From Phytophthora hibernalis (lineage: Eukaryota; Oomycota; Peronosporomycetes; Peronosporales; Peronosporaceae), in contig JAAKBF010000007.1 in the NCBI GenBank assembly GCA_012656075.1, forward strand, positions 1,736,001 through 1,800,000: a stretch of 64,000 nt of DNA, given 5' to 3'. A program made the position numbers and the translations under genes. Shown one piece after another: positions 12,327-23,485 of the stretch (the first letter of the stretch is position 1; every line of letters starts with the position of its first letter). The notes beneath the pieces were generated by a model. The model saw only the letters and a program-made list of their open reading frames with translations, was not told the origin of the DNA and did no database searches.

Positions 12327-13347
12327 CTACTTTTCAGACATTGCATCGTGTTCACCATCGAAGAGCTTCGCAATTTCGTCGCTAACTTCCTTGACCTCAG
12401 TGCCGTTCCGCCCTTCAATTGTAAGACAAGTGTTGAAGCTCGTGTCACGCACGCCAGTCTCGTCCTTCGTCAGGTTCACGTAGCTTCCAATTGCAATGTT
12501 CGGGTGAGCATCTTGCACCGCTGTCAATTCTGCTGCGATGTCACCTTCTAGCATCAGCGTTTTCACCTGCACAAACAGAGGGAAATGTTCACATCAACAA
12601 TTTGTAAAAGAGGTATTCAACCTGAACGGGCAGAGTTGAACTTACGATCGCGCGGAAATAGGCACTCCAATGAAGTGCTCTTCGTTGGCAGTGAGCATTG
12701 ATCGAACCATCGATGGGATGCCAGGCAGAATGTACACGTTCTCAACGACAGCAATCGGCGTCCAGAACTCCGTTGTAAGCGTCTTGCAGCCAGAAGGCAG
12801 CAAAGCCATACGCTTGCGTCCCGCTGTCATCACACCTGCACGTTTCGCCATCGCCTCTTCAAGCCCTCTCAGCGTAACTTCGTGGTACTCAACTCCAAGA
12901 CCAAAAGCCTTCGCCTATCAAAAACAAAATATAAAGGATTATCTTCTGTAGTGATCACAACCATCCTAAAATCTGAAAGCTCAAGAGCATACCACACTCT
13001 CGTAGGTGATGTCGTCATGAGTAGGGCCGATGCCTCCCGTAGTGAACACGTAGCCATCAGGCCCCACCATCTGCGACAGTTCCTTCACCGTTGACATGAT
13101 GGCCTCCTCCTCGTCGGGGATCACCACGACGCGCTTAAGGTCGACGCCCCGACGGAACATGAGCTTAGAGATCCAGTGTGAGTTGGTGTCCAGCGTCTGT
13201 GCATACACATTTGAAGTATAGAACCAGAGAACAATATGTTTAGCCATTGATGCTTTAGATACTTTGATATGGGAGCAGAGACCTTCCCCGTTAGAACTTC
13301 ATTGGCGATGACACACGGCGGCGTGGCGCAGCCTTGGACGTTGACAT
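12327..13347 (-). CDS. CinA/MoCF_biosynth-domain protein, paralogue C
   Basis: Exons 13347-13283, 13196-12993, 12914-12646 and 12566-12327, at the same intron positions as paralogues A and B. It carries CVIANEVLTGK, the exon-2 signature FTTGGIGPTHDDITYES, VYILPGIPSMV and GSYVNLTKDETGVRD. Exon 3 has a one-base loss (AAA 12656-12658); exons 2 and 4 are intact. In exon 1 the ATG at 13347 (MSTSKAAPR) is one base out of frame with CVIANEV. An alternative start at 13447 is in frame and would add a 55-codon exon with a basic, possibly organelle-targeting, N-terminus. It is more divergent than A and B are from each other, so it is the older duplicate or the ancestral copy. Function as for A. Confidence 0.82.
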
Positions 13348-13569
13348 GGCGCGGATGGGGAGGGGTCTTCCACGGGAGGGTGGGCATATTTGATGGAACG
13401 GAAGGCGCAATGAGCACGGAAGAGATGAAGCGAACCGAATGTGCCACATCGTGGAGATTTTTGGCAAGTTGACGAAATTTCGTAGACCGTACTTAAGACG
13501 AATTGTCTGTATGTTTTGAAAGGCTGTAAGTTAAAAAATAAAATCCGACAGGAAGCATTGTATTTTAGA

Positions 13570-13720
13570 ATCGAGCTAGCCAATCAGATTCACTGTCAAT
13601 TCGTATACTTCCATTGCATTTGATTTTGTGATCTCCTACTTCAGAGATCTCCTAATTCATACCACCTGCTAGCCAATCAGGATGGTCACCTCACCACTTG
13701 AGATCTCCTAATACATAACG
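13570..13720. repeat. Short dispersed motifs at the gene-island edge
   Basis: The string GCTAGCCAATCAG occurs twice (about 13573 and 13668) and GATCTCCTA four times, mostly followed by ATTCATA or ATACATA. This may be the relic of a small non-autonomous element. No terminal inverted repeat could be confirmed. 13350-14400 otherwise shows no gene. Confidence 0.3.
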
Positions 13721-14404
13721 AAACTGTGGCATACAAAGTTTAAGATAAACATTTAGGCTCCTGGCTAGATACTACAACATTGGTGCTGGCGTACATCTCG
13801 TGCGCCAAATTCAACACTACATTTACAACTTCGACGTTAAGTCATATTGTGATTTTCGACTAAATTTGCCGTTTTTGCTGAATTTACAAAATCGACATCA
13901 AGTCAACAGCGTGCGCTGATTGGAAGAAACAGTGCTCACCCATCCGGTTGCGTGACGTAGACCAAGTGCCCCCGAGGCTACAAGGCGGTTCGTTGCCGGT
14001 TAAGCGCTGCTACACGACAATTAGACGCCAGCAATCAACACTGAGCGACTAGAAAGTACAATAAGCAGTCCCGTTGGAGCGGTGGTAGGAGCCTCACATC
14101 CAGAGCATGCTTGAAACCAGAGCCGACACACGCAGCTACTGAAGTAACTTCAATGTTGGCATTGTTCTGCAAATGGTTTTGGTTGTATGAGGTCTCACTA
14201 TACATGCGCACCCTTGTATTGTGCTGTAGTACCACTCCATTCTCGCTACCAAGATGGAAGATGCCGTCATTAGACAGCATGCCCATTTTCAGTCTTGGGT
14301 TTTCGCGCAAAGAGCTTGCCTGAATCTACTCGAAGTCTGTTAAGACGATTGGGAACTGAATTAACGTGTATGAGAGCTCGGGGTCTACCAACGGGCTGAC
14401 CCAT

Positions 14405-15326
14405 GCACTATCCGAAAGTTTACAGCGGCTCACCAGCAGTGGTTATGCGACTTCTACGCAGACCACCCGCTGGCTTACTTGATGAGGCTCAAGATGCGTT
14501 CATGCGTGCCCATCACATGACGATTTCTTCTTCATCAGTCTAGAGACTCATTCATGACGCGGGACTGACAAGAAAAGTACTCGAACGGCGAGCAATGCAG
14601 GATGTTTTTTATTTGTGGACGAACTTGCTCACATCAACTGATGCCACAGTAATTTAGTTTTTCTTGACCAAGTGTCGTTTGACAACCCCGGCATGATCCG
14701 CAAACGTGGGTACTCGCTTAAAGAGCAGACGGTCGCAATTCGGGGTGATTTTCAGCGTAAGCCGAGAATTTCCGTGCTGGCGTTAATGGGGGTGACTGGC
14801 ATCATAGACGCTTACAACACACAAGGCACGTTTGATAGAGTGGAGTTCTTTCGATGCTGCCGCGACTTTGCCTACTCAGCGCGAGGAAAGGTACGCCAAT
14901 ATCCTGGATCAATTCCGTTTGGATTTTGGATGGCGCTTCGATCCACCGAGATCCTGGTATCATTCATTTTCTGCGCAGCATCGGAGTTGTCCCGATATTT
15001 CTCCTGGGTACTGCCCATTCTTTAATTCAATCGAGTTCATGTTTGGATACATCAAGAAATGCTTCCAGCATCATTACGTGGAGTCGTCCGGCAGAGATCT
15101 GCTACCTTTCTTCGTGGAGACATTCAGTCGCTTTGATAGTTTCAGTATGTTGAAGGCCTTTCAGCATTGCGAATGGAAAGTTCAAGGGCATTTAGACCTG
15201 ACTGGGTCAATGTCGAAGGAGTCGCGGCAAATATCAAGATTAGCGAGCAGCACAGAACACATTCAGGAAGAAGTTGATGAGAATTTAGGATTTTTGGCGA
15301 GTCAAATGGATGAGACTGAAAGCTAA
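14405..15326 (+). pseudogene. IS630/Tc1-type DDE transposase relic
   Basis: Frames taken together read: a helix-turn-helix part (KFTAAHQQWLCDFYADHP, HHMTISSSSV, LTRKVLERRAM), then SFDNPGMIRKRGYSLK, AIRGDFQRKPRISVLALMG, a catalytic block VWILDGASIH and a third block PFFNSIEFMFGYIKK, ending with a Lys/Ser-rich tail and TAA at 15326. This matches the DDE_3 (IS630/Tc1) class, which moves DNA by cut-and-paste. The reading frame changes several times and contains stops (near 14545 and 14653), so no complete protein is made. Terminal inverted repeats were not found. Confidence 0.7.
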
Positions 15327-15353
15327 CGCTAATAAACGCTTTTGGTTGAGAAG

Positions 15354-16618
15354 CTATGGTTCATGCTCAGTGTCGGGCACGTTCTCCATTGTTGGTACTG
15401 GATCGGTCACATCGGACGCTGGTGGAAGAGCAATATCTTCGACGAAGCCCTCAAGCGTATCTCTGCGGGCTCTTAATGCATTCTCCTGGTTGTCTAAGCG
15501 ATGTCCGAATGCCTCCTAATCGTTCTTAAGTTGGCGGTTGTCCGCAATTGCACCGTTAACGATATCAAGTGCTAATCGAGCGGATCTGGACAGATTGGCC
15601 AGATGTAGTTCGGCTTCCCCATCAGCAGCTCAAAGTAAATGCTCGATAGTGGCGGTTGGAAGATGTTGAACATCTACTTCCCAGGTTGAACGATCCAAGT
15701 TTCGCATAACATCATTCGCCCACATGCGCCAGACCATAGCGCTCCCTTGATTCGTTCCCCCAAATCTCTTGCATCCTCGCCACTACCTCTCGAATCGAGG
15801 CTTCGGCAGCAGCTCCGGAACGATCAGTGTTCTGAGGACGTATGCGAGCATCTTTAGGGCTCGGGCATTCGGAATGCCAAGGCCGTATTCGTAGATCAGC
15901 AACGTGACTGTGTCATCCCGACGCGCGACCAGCCATCCGTTCCAGGCGACCTCCGACTTTGTCGTTGGAACGAGGTGCGAGTTGCACTTGAATTGCATCG
16001 ACCTGTACCACGCTGCCTCTGTGTGGTCTGCAATTGACCTAACATCGTTCTGCTTTACCGCCAATTCCCTCTTATGACAGCTAAATCGTTCCATAGCTTA
16101 TGTATGATGTCGATGAACGTGGCTCCATTAGCAGCAAAGACCTCAAGCATTTCGGCCGAAGTGTCCCGACCTCCGACGGTGTCTTTCATGAGAGGCTGCA
16201 CCAGGAGCTGCAGTCGGTGCTGATTCGCTTCGTCATGCTCAGTATTCGCTGGCGAAGCATCAAGCAAAACTCGAGCTTGTCGATGGGCTGCTGGTGCTGA
16301 TGGTGGCAGTGGTTGAGGCGGCGTTTGTTCGCGCAGCGGATACGACGACACACGAGTCGTCGGAGACGGCGTTGACCATGGCTTCATTTGCACGACCCTG
16401 CGACGCCGGCTTGACGGCGGTGACTCGCGCGTACTTGATGCTTCGCCTCCCTGACTACTGCTGGTAGCTGCCGTAACAGCACTGATAAATTCTCCATCGC
16501 CGACAACCATATTGCCTCCTCTAACTGGCTGCTGGATGGGTGCTATCTGACCTGTGTTGTGCACAAAGATTGAACGATGTGGTGCACATATATATCTCGA
16601 AACACCTGTAATATACAA
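15354..16618 (-). pseudogene. Unrecognised protein, broken reading frame
   Basis: A minus-strand reading stays coherent over 1.2 kb but switches frame at about 16085 and 15780 and has in-frame stops near 15640 and 15520. The N-terminal part (from 16618) is Ser/Pro/Arg-rich with PPQPLPPSAP. A middle part has DTSAEMLEVFAANGATFIDI and YGLGIPNARALKMLAYVLR. The C-terminal part is hydrophilic and probably helical (NGAIADNRQLKND, HRLDNQENALRARRDTLEG) and ends in DTEHEP. No family is recognised. Its position between transposon relics suggests a repeat-borne or decaying gene. Confidence 0.4.
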
Positions 16619-17137
16619 TTAGACATGCCTGCGCGATAGCCTGCGCGTTGATTCAATGAACCGCGCAAGGAAATTTTGAGTATAAAGCACAATACTTCCT
16701 CCGGTCGTGAATGATTGCCTGTGAAAAAAAGAGAAAACAGATGGAAGGATCTATTTTTTCAGTTTCTTTGTTGGTCACGCGCTGATTGGTGGAATCGATG
16801 CGGCTTGCGCTAACAGTCTTGTGATTGAAAATGATGAAGCTTTGGCCAAAAGTTTGAAGAACTACAATGTCCGACCGAGGCAAAAATACCCATTTATGTA
16901 CCGAATTAGCGCCGACGCCCCCACTGCCGCCGACTAAATGAAGGCAAGACGTCCTGCTGAAGCCTCTACAAACTTGAACCGGGCGAACTCCATTCTGCGT
17001 CGCCACGCTGCTCTATTCTGCGTCGCCACGCTGCTCTCCACGAGCTCGATGTTGACACATTGGTGCTTCTGCCGGTACGTTCTACCCTTCTTTCCTTGCT
17101 CCATCGGTCTTCCTAAGCTCTTCTCTCCCTCGTTCAG

Positions 17138-17289
17138 GTATTACCGCAGACGACATCGACTGGGAGTTGCTCGGACTCTCTCCTCCGAGCATCACTTCAA
17201 AGCGCCGTCGGAGTGCGTCGTCGGAGAGCTCGGAGGACAGTGATCAAGAGCCCATCACAGGAAACCATTCACGCTCGGAAGAAGTATGA
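17138..17289 (+). other. Coding-like fragment, acidic/Ser-rich
   Basis: After a possible acceptor (cgttcag, 17137) the plus strand reads ITADDIDWELLGLSPPSITS, then Arg- and Ser/Glu-rich sequence to a TGA at 17289. It is not recognised. It may be the end of an exon or a chance frame. Confidence 0.2.
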
Positions 17290-17632
17290 AATACAACGTC
17301 ACAGCATGAGGTACGGGCAACGTTAGACACGATAAACTACGTTAAACTGGTTTTATATGGTATATCAGTGAAGCAAATTTCACTTAGTGACAAAATATAA
17401 CAGTAGAATTTGCAGTAAAATATGGGCGTTACGAATCGGACATAAGGGGGTCGGTTAAGTACGAGTGTGACACGTGTCTGAACCGTTGGTTTCCGAACGG
17501 AGAATCCTGGCCATTCGCAGTTTGTCTCGCCGAGACTCAGAGCCCAAAACCGACAAGAGCTCAGAGATCCACGAAGACGCAGCCTGGCTGCCAGAAGAAA
17601 TGTTCACGATCGCGTCCAAGCCATTCCCCCCG

Positions 17633-18497
17633 CTAAGAACCCGCCCAAGACGGTGTCCAGCTCCGAGGCCACACCGTGCGGCTGAAGGCACGCGACGATC
17701 TCCCAGGCGAGTGGAAGGCCCAGTTTACGCGACTCTGAGCCACGACTCGAAGCTTCTGAGGCCCGACGACTCCGGTCCGTTTATTGCTGAAGATGATGGC
17801 GTCCGCAGACCTGCCTGGCAGGTCACGCTGGTCAGCATCCGTCACGACCAGCGTCGTGAGGACCTGCCGCCCGCACTGCAGGAGCACGTCGACGTCTCTC
17901 ACAATCACGTTGTGGGTCTGAATGCAATGCACTCTGTCCGCCCCGGTTGACTTGTCGATGTTCACTGAACCCCAAAGCTCTGGGCATCTGTCCAGGAAGA
18001 AGAAAGCTAGGATGATCGATCCCCAGAGGAGCGTCTCCTGATGGGCCATGGCTCCTAGCAGCTCTCGCATCTTGAACAGTATCGGTGTAGTAACTGGCTG
18101 TTTCTGGTCTACACTGCTGTTCGCGCGCTTGTACCCTTGAGAGATGAGCTCAAATTCCGGAGCTTGGTAATCGAGCTTCACGTTCCGAACTGCCTTGTGC
18201 GCGAATGCCACTGCTGCCATCATTCCGTCAAAGGACTGGAACTTGTTTCCAGTCTTCGATCGGTTGTGGCCTTATGAAGCACACAGCCCCGACGAATAGT
18301 CCCACCACCCTTGCTTGTTGTGCCCTGGGCAATTCGTCGATCCACACATGAAATCCGAAGTCGTTGCAGAACGATCCCCAGAGCTTGAAGTTTCGGCTGT
18401 ACCGTCCGAGAGTTCCTTCTGTGACCGAGGCTCGCTTGAGCTGTCTTGCCTTCGCTTCGATTCGCTGTCGCCGTTCGCTATCTGCTCCGCATGGCAA
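17633..18497 (-). pseudogene. Tyrosine recombinase of the DIRS-like element
   Basis: Two adjoining frames: an N-terminal SAM-like part (KRASVTEGTLGRYSRNFKLW, then WGSFCNDFGFHVWID) followed by a catalytic-type part (FKMRELLGAMAHQETLLWGS, FFFLDRCPELWG, HCIQTHNVIVRD). The helical start and the LWGSIILAFFFLDR block fit integrase/recombinases of YR retroelements, which insert circular cDNA. The C-terminal HxxR...Y part cannot be identified with certainty. The frame breaks at about 18225. Confidence 0.5.
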
Positions 18498-18499
18498 CA

Positions 18500-18979
18500 G
18501 TTAGCGTCCGTGTGAATATCACCATAAGGAGTCTGCTCCATCGTTCTGCTGAACGCGTGCGTCACGAAATGCAGTCGAAACTTATCCTGGCTCAGAGCAC
18601 ACTGTCTCAGCGCGTCTTGTCCGTCCGAGGATCGGCAGCTCATTTTGTCGATTATTCTGGTGATCCAACGACGATCGCTGTGGATCGTGACGTGACTCCA
18701 GGCGTCTTCGATCACTAGTATCGGTCCCCAAATACGGGTAACTCTTGCTAGCGCCTTGGCGACATCAGTGCCTTGCTCAATCTGGCTGCTCTGAACAATC
18801 TGGAGACGCTCTCCGAGAGACACACTGGTGATCGGCAACGTCTGCTGGTCGCGATGCAGTAACCAAATGTCGTTGGAGGCTGGAATGCGGTCCAGCAAGC
18901 TCATGGGAATACCGGTGAACTCGTTCTGGAAGACCAGGTCTTTCCACCAGACGACGTCCTTCTGAAGGAACTCCGACAT
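18500..18979 (-). pseudogene. RNase H-like segment of the DIRS-like element
   Basis: Reads WWKDLVFQNEFTGIPMSLL, NDIWLLHRDQQ, EDAWSHVTIHSDRRWITRII, then KMSCRSSDGQDALRQCAL. The spacing of the IHSD string after a DAWSH block resembles the RNase H-like region that follows the RT in YR retroelements. Several frame changes; not functional. Confidence 0.45.
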
Positions 18980-19139
18980 AGCAACGCCAGTCCTGTGACG
19001 CTTGCGACACCGAACCTACACAGCAACTAGGCGTTGGATGAACGGCTTGGTGACGGGGATGAAGCTGATCGCGTGTCTTAAACACCAACCAGGCTGTCCA
19101 ATTGTTTCGTCGTGATGAACGTCTTGTTCATGACTTCAG

Positions 19140-19896
19140 CTAGTACTCTGTGCACTTTGTCAATTTTTCTCTGTGGAACTGTGATGCGCTCGTCCGAGAT
19201 GTTCCAGTCAATTCCACTGCGTGGAACATGTACGACCAAGTAGTGAACTTTCCCTCATGCCAGTCGTCGGAGCCAAACGCAGATAAATCGTGGATAACAC
19301 GGCCGTCGAGGTGGAGAGGTTTGTTATTTTTTGGCAAGAGGGCGAAAGCACTTGAGTGAAATTCCGGGTCCTCCGACAGGATGGCCAACGACGCGACCAG
19401 GCAACGCCATTGTGTAGTAGTCAACGAGAAGTTTGTCGGTGACAATCGAGGTACTCCGATGTAATTCGCCGGAAATAGTCGTGACCCCAGGCGCTGGCCA
19501 GGGTTGAGCCACGGTGGGATGATTCTGTTCTCCGCGATGGCACACATCAGCTCCAGCTGTGGGTACGTAGAGATATGAGCTCGGTACAATCACGGGCGAA
19601 GGGCCTTGTTGGGGCGCGGGTTCGCAGAGGTCTGACCTCGGAAGATCTCGAGTATATCAGCAATGCCCAACGTAGGTTCCGCAATCAAGGAATCCTCCAG
19701 AATGCCAGCATCCACAAAGGGTATTTGTAATGGTCCAGGACCAGCAGCACGAAAGGTGGTGTCCACAGGGAACGGAACGCATAGTCGTGTGGCCGCCTCC
19801 TGGAGGCGCCGGAAGACATCCGCAGGGACGCAACAAAGGAGTCCACGGACAACGCTGGTCCGAGTGACCGATGTGTCAAATTCGGAATGGAGCTGA
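19140..19896 (-). pseudogene. Reverse transcriptase segment of the DIRS-like element
   Basis: A frame of 149 residues (19589-19140) reads NYIGVPRLSPTNFSLTTTQW, then LLPKNNKPLHLDGRVIHDLS. The K..GRVIHDLS block is the conserved motif 2 region of DIRS/Ngaro-type reverse transcriptases. Upstream to about 19896 a second frame (RLCVPFPVDTTF..., ADILEIFRG) continues in the same direction. No YxDD box is visible in a continuous frame. Confidence 0.5.
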
Positions 19897-20501
19897 CCAG
19901 CAGAAGTGGCTATGCGGGGTGCCGCAGAAGGTAGCTATACTGGACGATGTCGCGGCCGGTCTTGTGACCAAGACGCAAAGCGGGCCAGAACGAGGTGAGC
20001 AACTGTGGCCAACTCCTGAAGTACGAGCGACCAGGTCTCAGCTCTGTGAGCTTGAAACCACGAGATCGTGGACGCATCGGAGTGAATCGCAACGAGATCG
20101 CTGGGCTCAGAGCCGGATGATACGGAGATGGACACGGACACACGGTGCCTTGGTCCACGTGATTCCTTCCCGGAGGAATGCTGTCCATGATTCAGTTGCA
20201 GAGTGCGTCTGACGCACCGTTGTGCCCCGACGCATGTGCCACAGGTAAAGAAGGGCATGTCCGCCCCCAAGGATCGAATAGCAGCAGTCCATGGTCGGAG
20301 ACACGACGAGTTACAGGCGTATGACGTCAGTGCCTGGTCGATGATCACGATTGAGTCTGTGAGCTGGGATCCAAAGAAGAAATTCAAGGAGGCCCTGGGC
20401 CTCCATCGCGTTGTTGGTCTGAGCGACGTCGAATGTGCGAGCTTCCAACTATAGAGGACGATGGGAGGTGTGCCAGGCGCACCACGCGTAGGCACTGTGA
20501 C

Positions 20502-20756
20502 TGTTGTAGTTAAGGTTAAGTACCAACTTTTGGTAAACAAATCTGGTTTCTAATCTTAGTTAGAAACAGATGCCAATTGGTTAGAACTTGGTATTACTAT
20601 AAGTATACTGAGCTTAAGAGATGTTATTGAATGGCAACCAAGGCCAACAAAGGAAAAGAGAACCCAACCGGATGAAGAGCTGGGGACGGCACTCACTTTT
20701 GAATTAGCTGCTACGTCTGACGGTTATTCATACATACAACTTCGGCCAAGACAACA
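20502..20756 (+). repeat. 5' LTR of copia element
   Basis: 255 bp, TGTTGTAGTTAAGG... to ...GACAACA. It shares its sequence with 25624-25878 almost base for base. Internal sequence (atatttcagatacttcgg) follows immediately and is shared with the element at 61961. Confidence 0.85.
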
Positions 20757-20761
20757 ATATT

Positions 20762-21660
20762 TCAGATACTTCGGATCAGTGCCTTGACCAAGCAAGAGAA
20801 GACCGTGGACGTCGGCCTTGTAAAGTTCTCAGGTCGACAAATTGAGTATGCTACTTGGAAACACGCACGTGGCCCAGTTGGACCTGGACGTGGAGAATCG
20901 GCTTCTCGAAACCGGTCAACCGGAGCCGAAGGTTGGCATGCGTGACTTCCTGGAGTCACGCCGCCACGTCTGACGGATGTAGACGTGAAGGTAGCTCCTC
21001 CTGATGAGCAATTGGGATTGCGCAGGAGATCATGGTATGGCGCAAGGCGGATGCAGCAATGCGTCACGTCCTTAATTCGACCCTCCCAAACTCGTTCCTG
21101 TCGTCCTTGTCAGACGATGTGAGGAACCTGGAGGTGTGCGTCATTTGGCAGCATCTCGAGCGCAAGTTCGCGCTCGGTGACGCTGGAGGATTGGTGTCGT
21201 TGACGAACCGTTGGAATCGGATTCTCAACTCGAATTGGAAAGACACCATGACTCTGTTCTCGCTGCTGAACCAAGCGCGGAACGAAATGAATCGGAAGTC
21301 CAAGAAGCTCCTCGGTGAGGAGATGGTGACAGAGACGATGATGTGCGTGCAAGTTTTGGCGCATCTTCCTAGTGAAATCTGGGCGTCGTCAATTGAGCTT
21401 TCGGAGGAAGCGTTCAGCGCTGAAAGAGTGGAGATCGCGTTGAACAAGCTCTTCGGTGACAGGTCCAAGAAGATGATCACCGGTTCAGGTGATGTGACGT
21501 CGGTGACGCGCATCAATAACGTCAAGAGTGACCGGGCTGCGCGCGGTTACGACTCGAAGAAGCGCAAATCGGACAGAAGCACAAATGTTCAGGACCAGGG
21601 TGCTTCTATTGCTTCAAGAAAGGACATCAGAAGGTTCAGTGCGAGCGTATGAAGGCCGAC
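20762..21660 (+). pseudogene. copia Gag (UBN2-type) with CCHC knuckle
   Basis: The start (SGRQIEYATWK) is frameshifted. From 21032 the frame is long: MVWRKADAAMRHVLNSTLP, LEVCVIWQHLERKFA, QARNEMNRKSKKLLGEEMV. These are typical UBN2/Gag helices. A one-base slip near 21590 leads into a zinc knuckle CFYCFKKGHQKVQC (CX2CX4HX4C), which binds element RNA. Confidence 0.75.
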
Positions 21661-22648
21661 CGCGACCCCAATCGTGAAGGTGGACCGCTCTTCAGCACGA
21701 ATATGGATGCTCAACAATTCAAACGGGCCTCAAGCTACCCCAAGAAGATTGCTACGGTGCAGCGGGTAGCCAAGAAGCAAAGGACGCATGAACCGCCAGC
21801 GGATGTCGAAATGGAAGAAGAATTCAGCCTTTCGGCTTCGGAGAAAGCTGATTCGGAAGATGACGACGGAGGCTGTTTGAGTTTGAAGAGCTTTGGTGAA
21901 ATCGACACCTCGGTACGTAAACGATATGGTACTTATTTGAGTTGGTTACGTCGACTAACAGTTACGGATGATCTGTGGATTGTTGATACAGGAGCTGGAT
22001 TTGGAATAAGCCCAGACAAAGGCTGGTTCAAATCGCTACACAAAGGTTCGAGTCATCGGTTTGAGTATGGTAACGGTAGCACATCAGAAACCTCTCTAAC
22101 TGGCTCAATACAAATGCATGTTGCAAGTCCTTTCAATAAGACTATCGATCTAAAGATTAAGAACATTGCGTTTGACAAGGAATGTGGGAGCAATTTGATT
22201 AGTGCTTGTCATCTCGCTAAGCAAGGGTATAATCACATTCAATCTCAGGATGGGAGTTTTTGTATTTCTTCAATATGAAAGGACAGCTTTTATTTGCTGC
22301 TGTGCAAAAGGGGGGTGTATTACCTGCCCTCTTCCAGGCAGATTAAGGTGCAAACCGTAAGCAAGAGCTTTACAGAAACACAAGATATGCCTTTCTTCTG
22401 TGCGACTTGCGAAGTTGCAAACTCGACACGTATGTCATATAGAAATAAAATAGGGACACGGTCTAAGCAGCCATTGCACACTTTGCACATGGACACTATG
22501 GGAAAGATGAAAGTAAACGGTAACTATGGTGGATATGGTTATCAGTACACGTTAGCAATTGTGGACGATGCAACGTCGTACAAGTGGCTATTGGTGATGA
22601 GGTCTACAAAAGAAGTTTACAGTCATGTGGTTAACCTCATACTGCTAC
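21649..22648 (+). pseudogene. copia protease and first half of integrase
   Basis: Reads LWIVDTGAGFGISPDKGW (aspartic protease, DTG catalytic triad) from about 21975, then the capsid-processing linker. The frame stops at 22278. Integrase resumes with MPFFCATCEVANSTRMSY (zinc Cys pair) and HTLHMDTMGKMKVNGNYGG (first catalytic Asp), VDDATSYKWLLVMRSTKE. The histidine pair of the zinc domain is absent because of a deletion after 22380. Coding stops at the inversion breakpoint 22648. Confidence 0.75.
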
Positions 22649-23485
22649 TCTTACGCAATGCACGTGGCTTATCGCGGTGTTCCACACAGCTAATATCCTT
22701 TTGTATGTCTATTAACATTTCGGTTGCAGTTGACCTTTCTGCAGCCTGAGAAGACGACGCGTCACTATGACTAACATCCGACTTCTCATCCTCGTTACAC
22801 TGAGTGACATCAGCTCCCACAGCTCTCACGGCCCCCACACTTGGAGTTGGCGAGTCTTTAGACGGGTTATCTTTGCCACTTATGCACGCTCTAATATCTT
22901 CCTTCTCTTTAGCTTTAGAGGTTAGCGCATGGTTCCTGTTTGGAATGACCTGGCTATCACACCCGACTGATCAACTGTATCAAACTTAACACTTCGAGCT
23001 ACCAATAATACATTGTTGACAGTATCTAGCAATCTGTAGCCCTTATAATCGTTTGCAAGACCGAGGAACTTGCATTCTAAAACTCTTGAGCTCAATTTCT
23101 TAACCTTTCTCTTAGTATTTGGGATATGAGCATAACATACGCTTCCCCATATTTGAAGTATATTGACATCCGGCTTTTTACCATGTAATGCTTCGTAGGG
23201 CGAAGTGTTTCCAAGCCTAGAAGTTGGAATTCTATTCGACACTTCAACGGCGTATTTTATTGCCTCTGGCCAAAAGTGTGCTCGCATAGCCGCTGTTAGA
23301 ACTTCTTACTTGTCTCATTAATATCTGATGGCAGCGCTCCGCGCTCCCATTCTCTTCTTGACATTCTACATTTGATTTCTCAAAACTGATACCTTTCGAC
23401 TGCAGAAATGTCCTCATCTTTTGATTGACAAATTCTATACCACCCACACTTCTTATCCTCTTTACTTCATAGTGATGCTGTTTTT
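22649..23485 (-). pseudogene. Inverted copia segment: second half of integrase and linker
   Basis: Within a plus-strand element this part reads on the minus strand. From 23485 down: the second catalytic region (GGIEFVNQKMRTFLQ), the third (QEENGSAERCHQILMRQ), WPEAIKYAVEVSNRIPTSRL, YEALHGKKPDVNILQIWGSV, and an acidic linker (DVSHSDASSSQAAERS) ending about RDKPRALRK. Turned over, it fits exactly between 22648 and the RT start at 23486. Confidence 0.8.

Larger units (their letters stand above)
17455..20460 (-). mobile_element. DIRS-like tyrosine-recombinase retrotransposon, degenerate
   Basis: Minus-strand order is reverse transcriptase, RNase H, tyrosine recombinase, which is the DIRS-type layout. 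The three domains are described separately below. Frames are broken throughout and the 5' part (about 20460-19900) is only weakly readable. No split direct repeats or inverted termini typical of DIRS were identified. The right boundary lies just left of the copia LTR at 20502. Confidence 0.6.

Noticed and set aside
1..13347. Whole gene island as a pseudogene cluster
   Set aside because: All breaks are single homopolymer losses with intact splice sites and motifs; decay would add stops, insertions and splice-site mutations.
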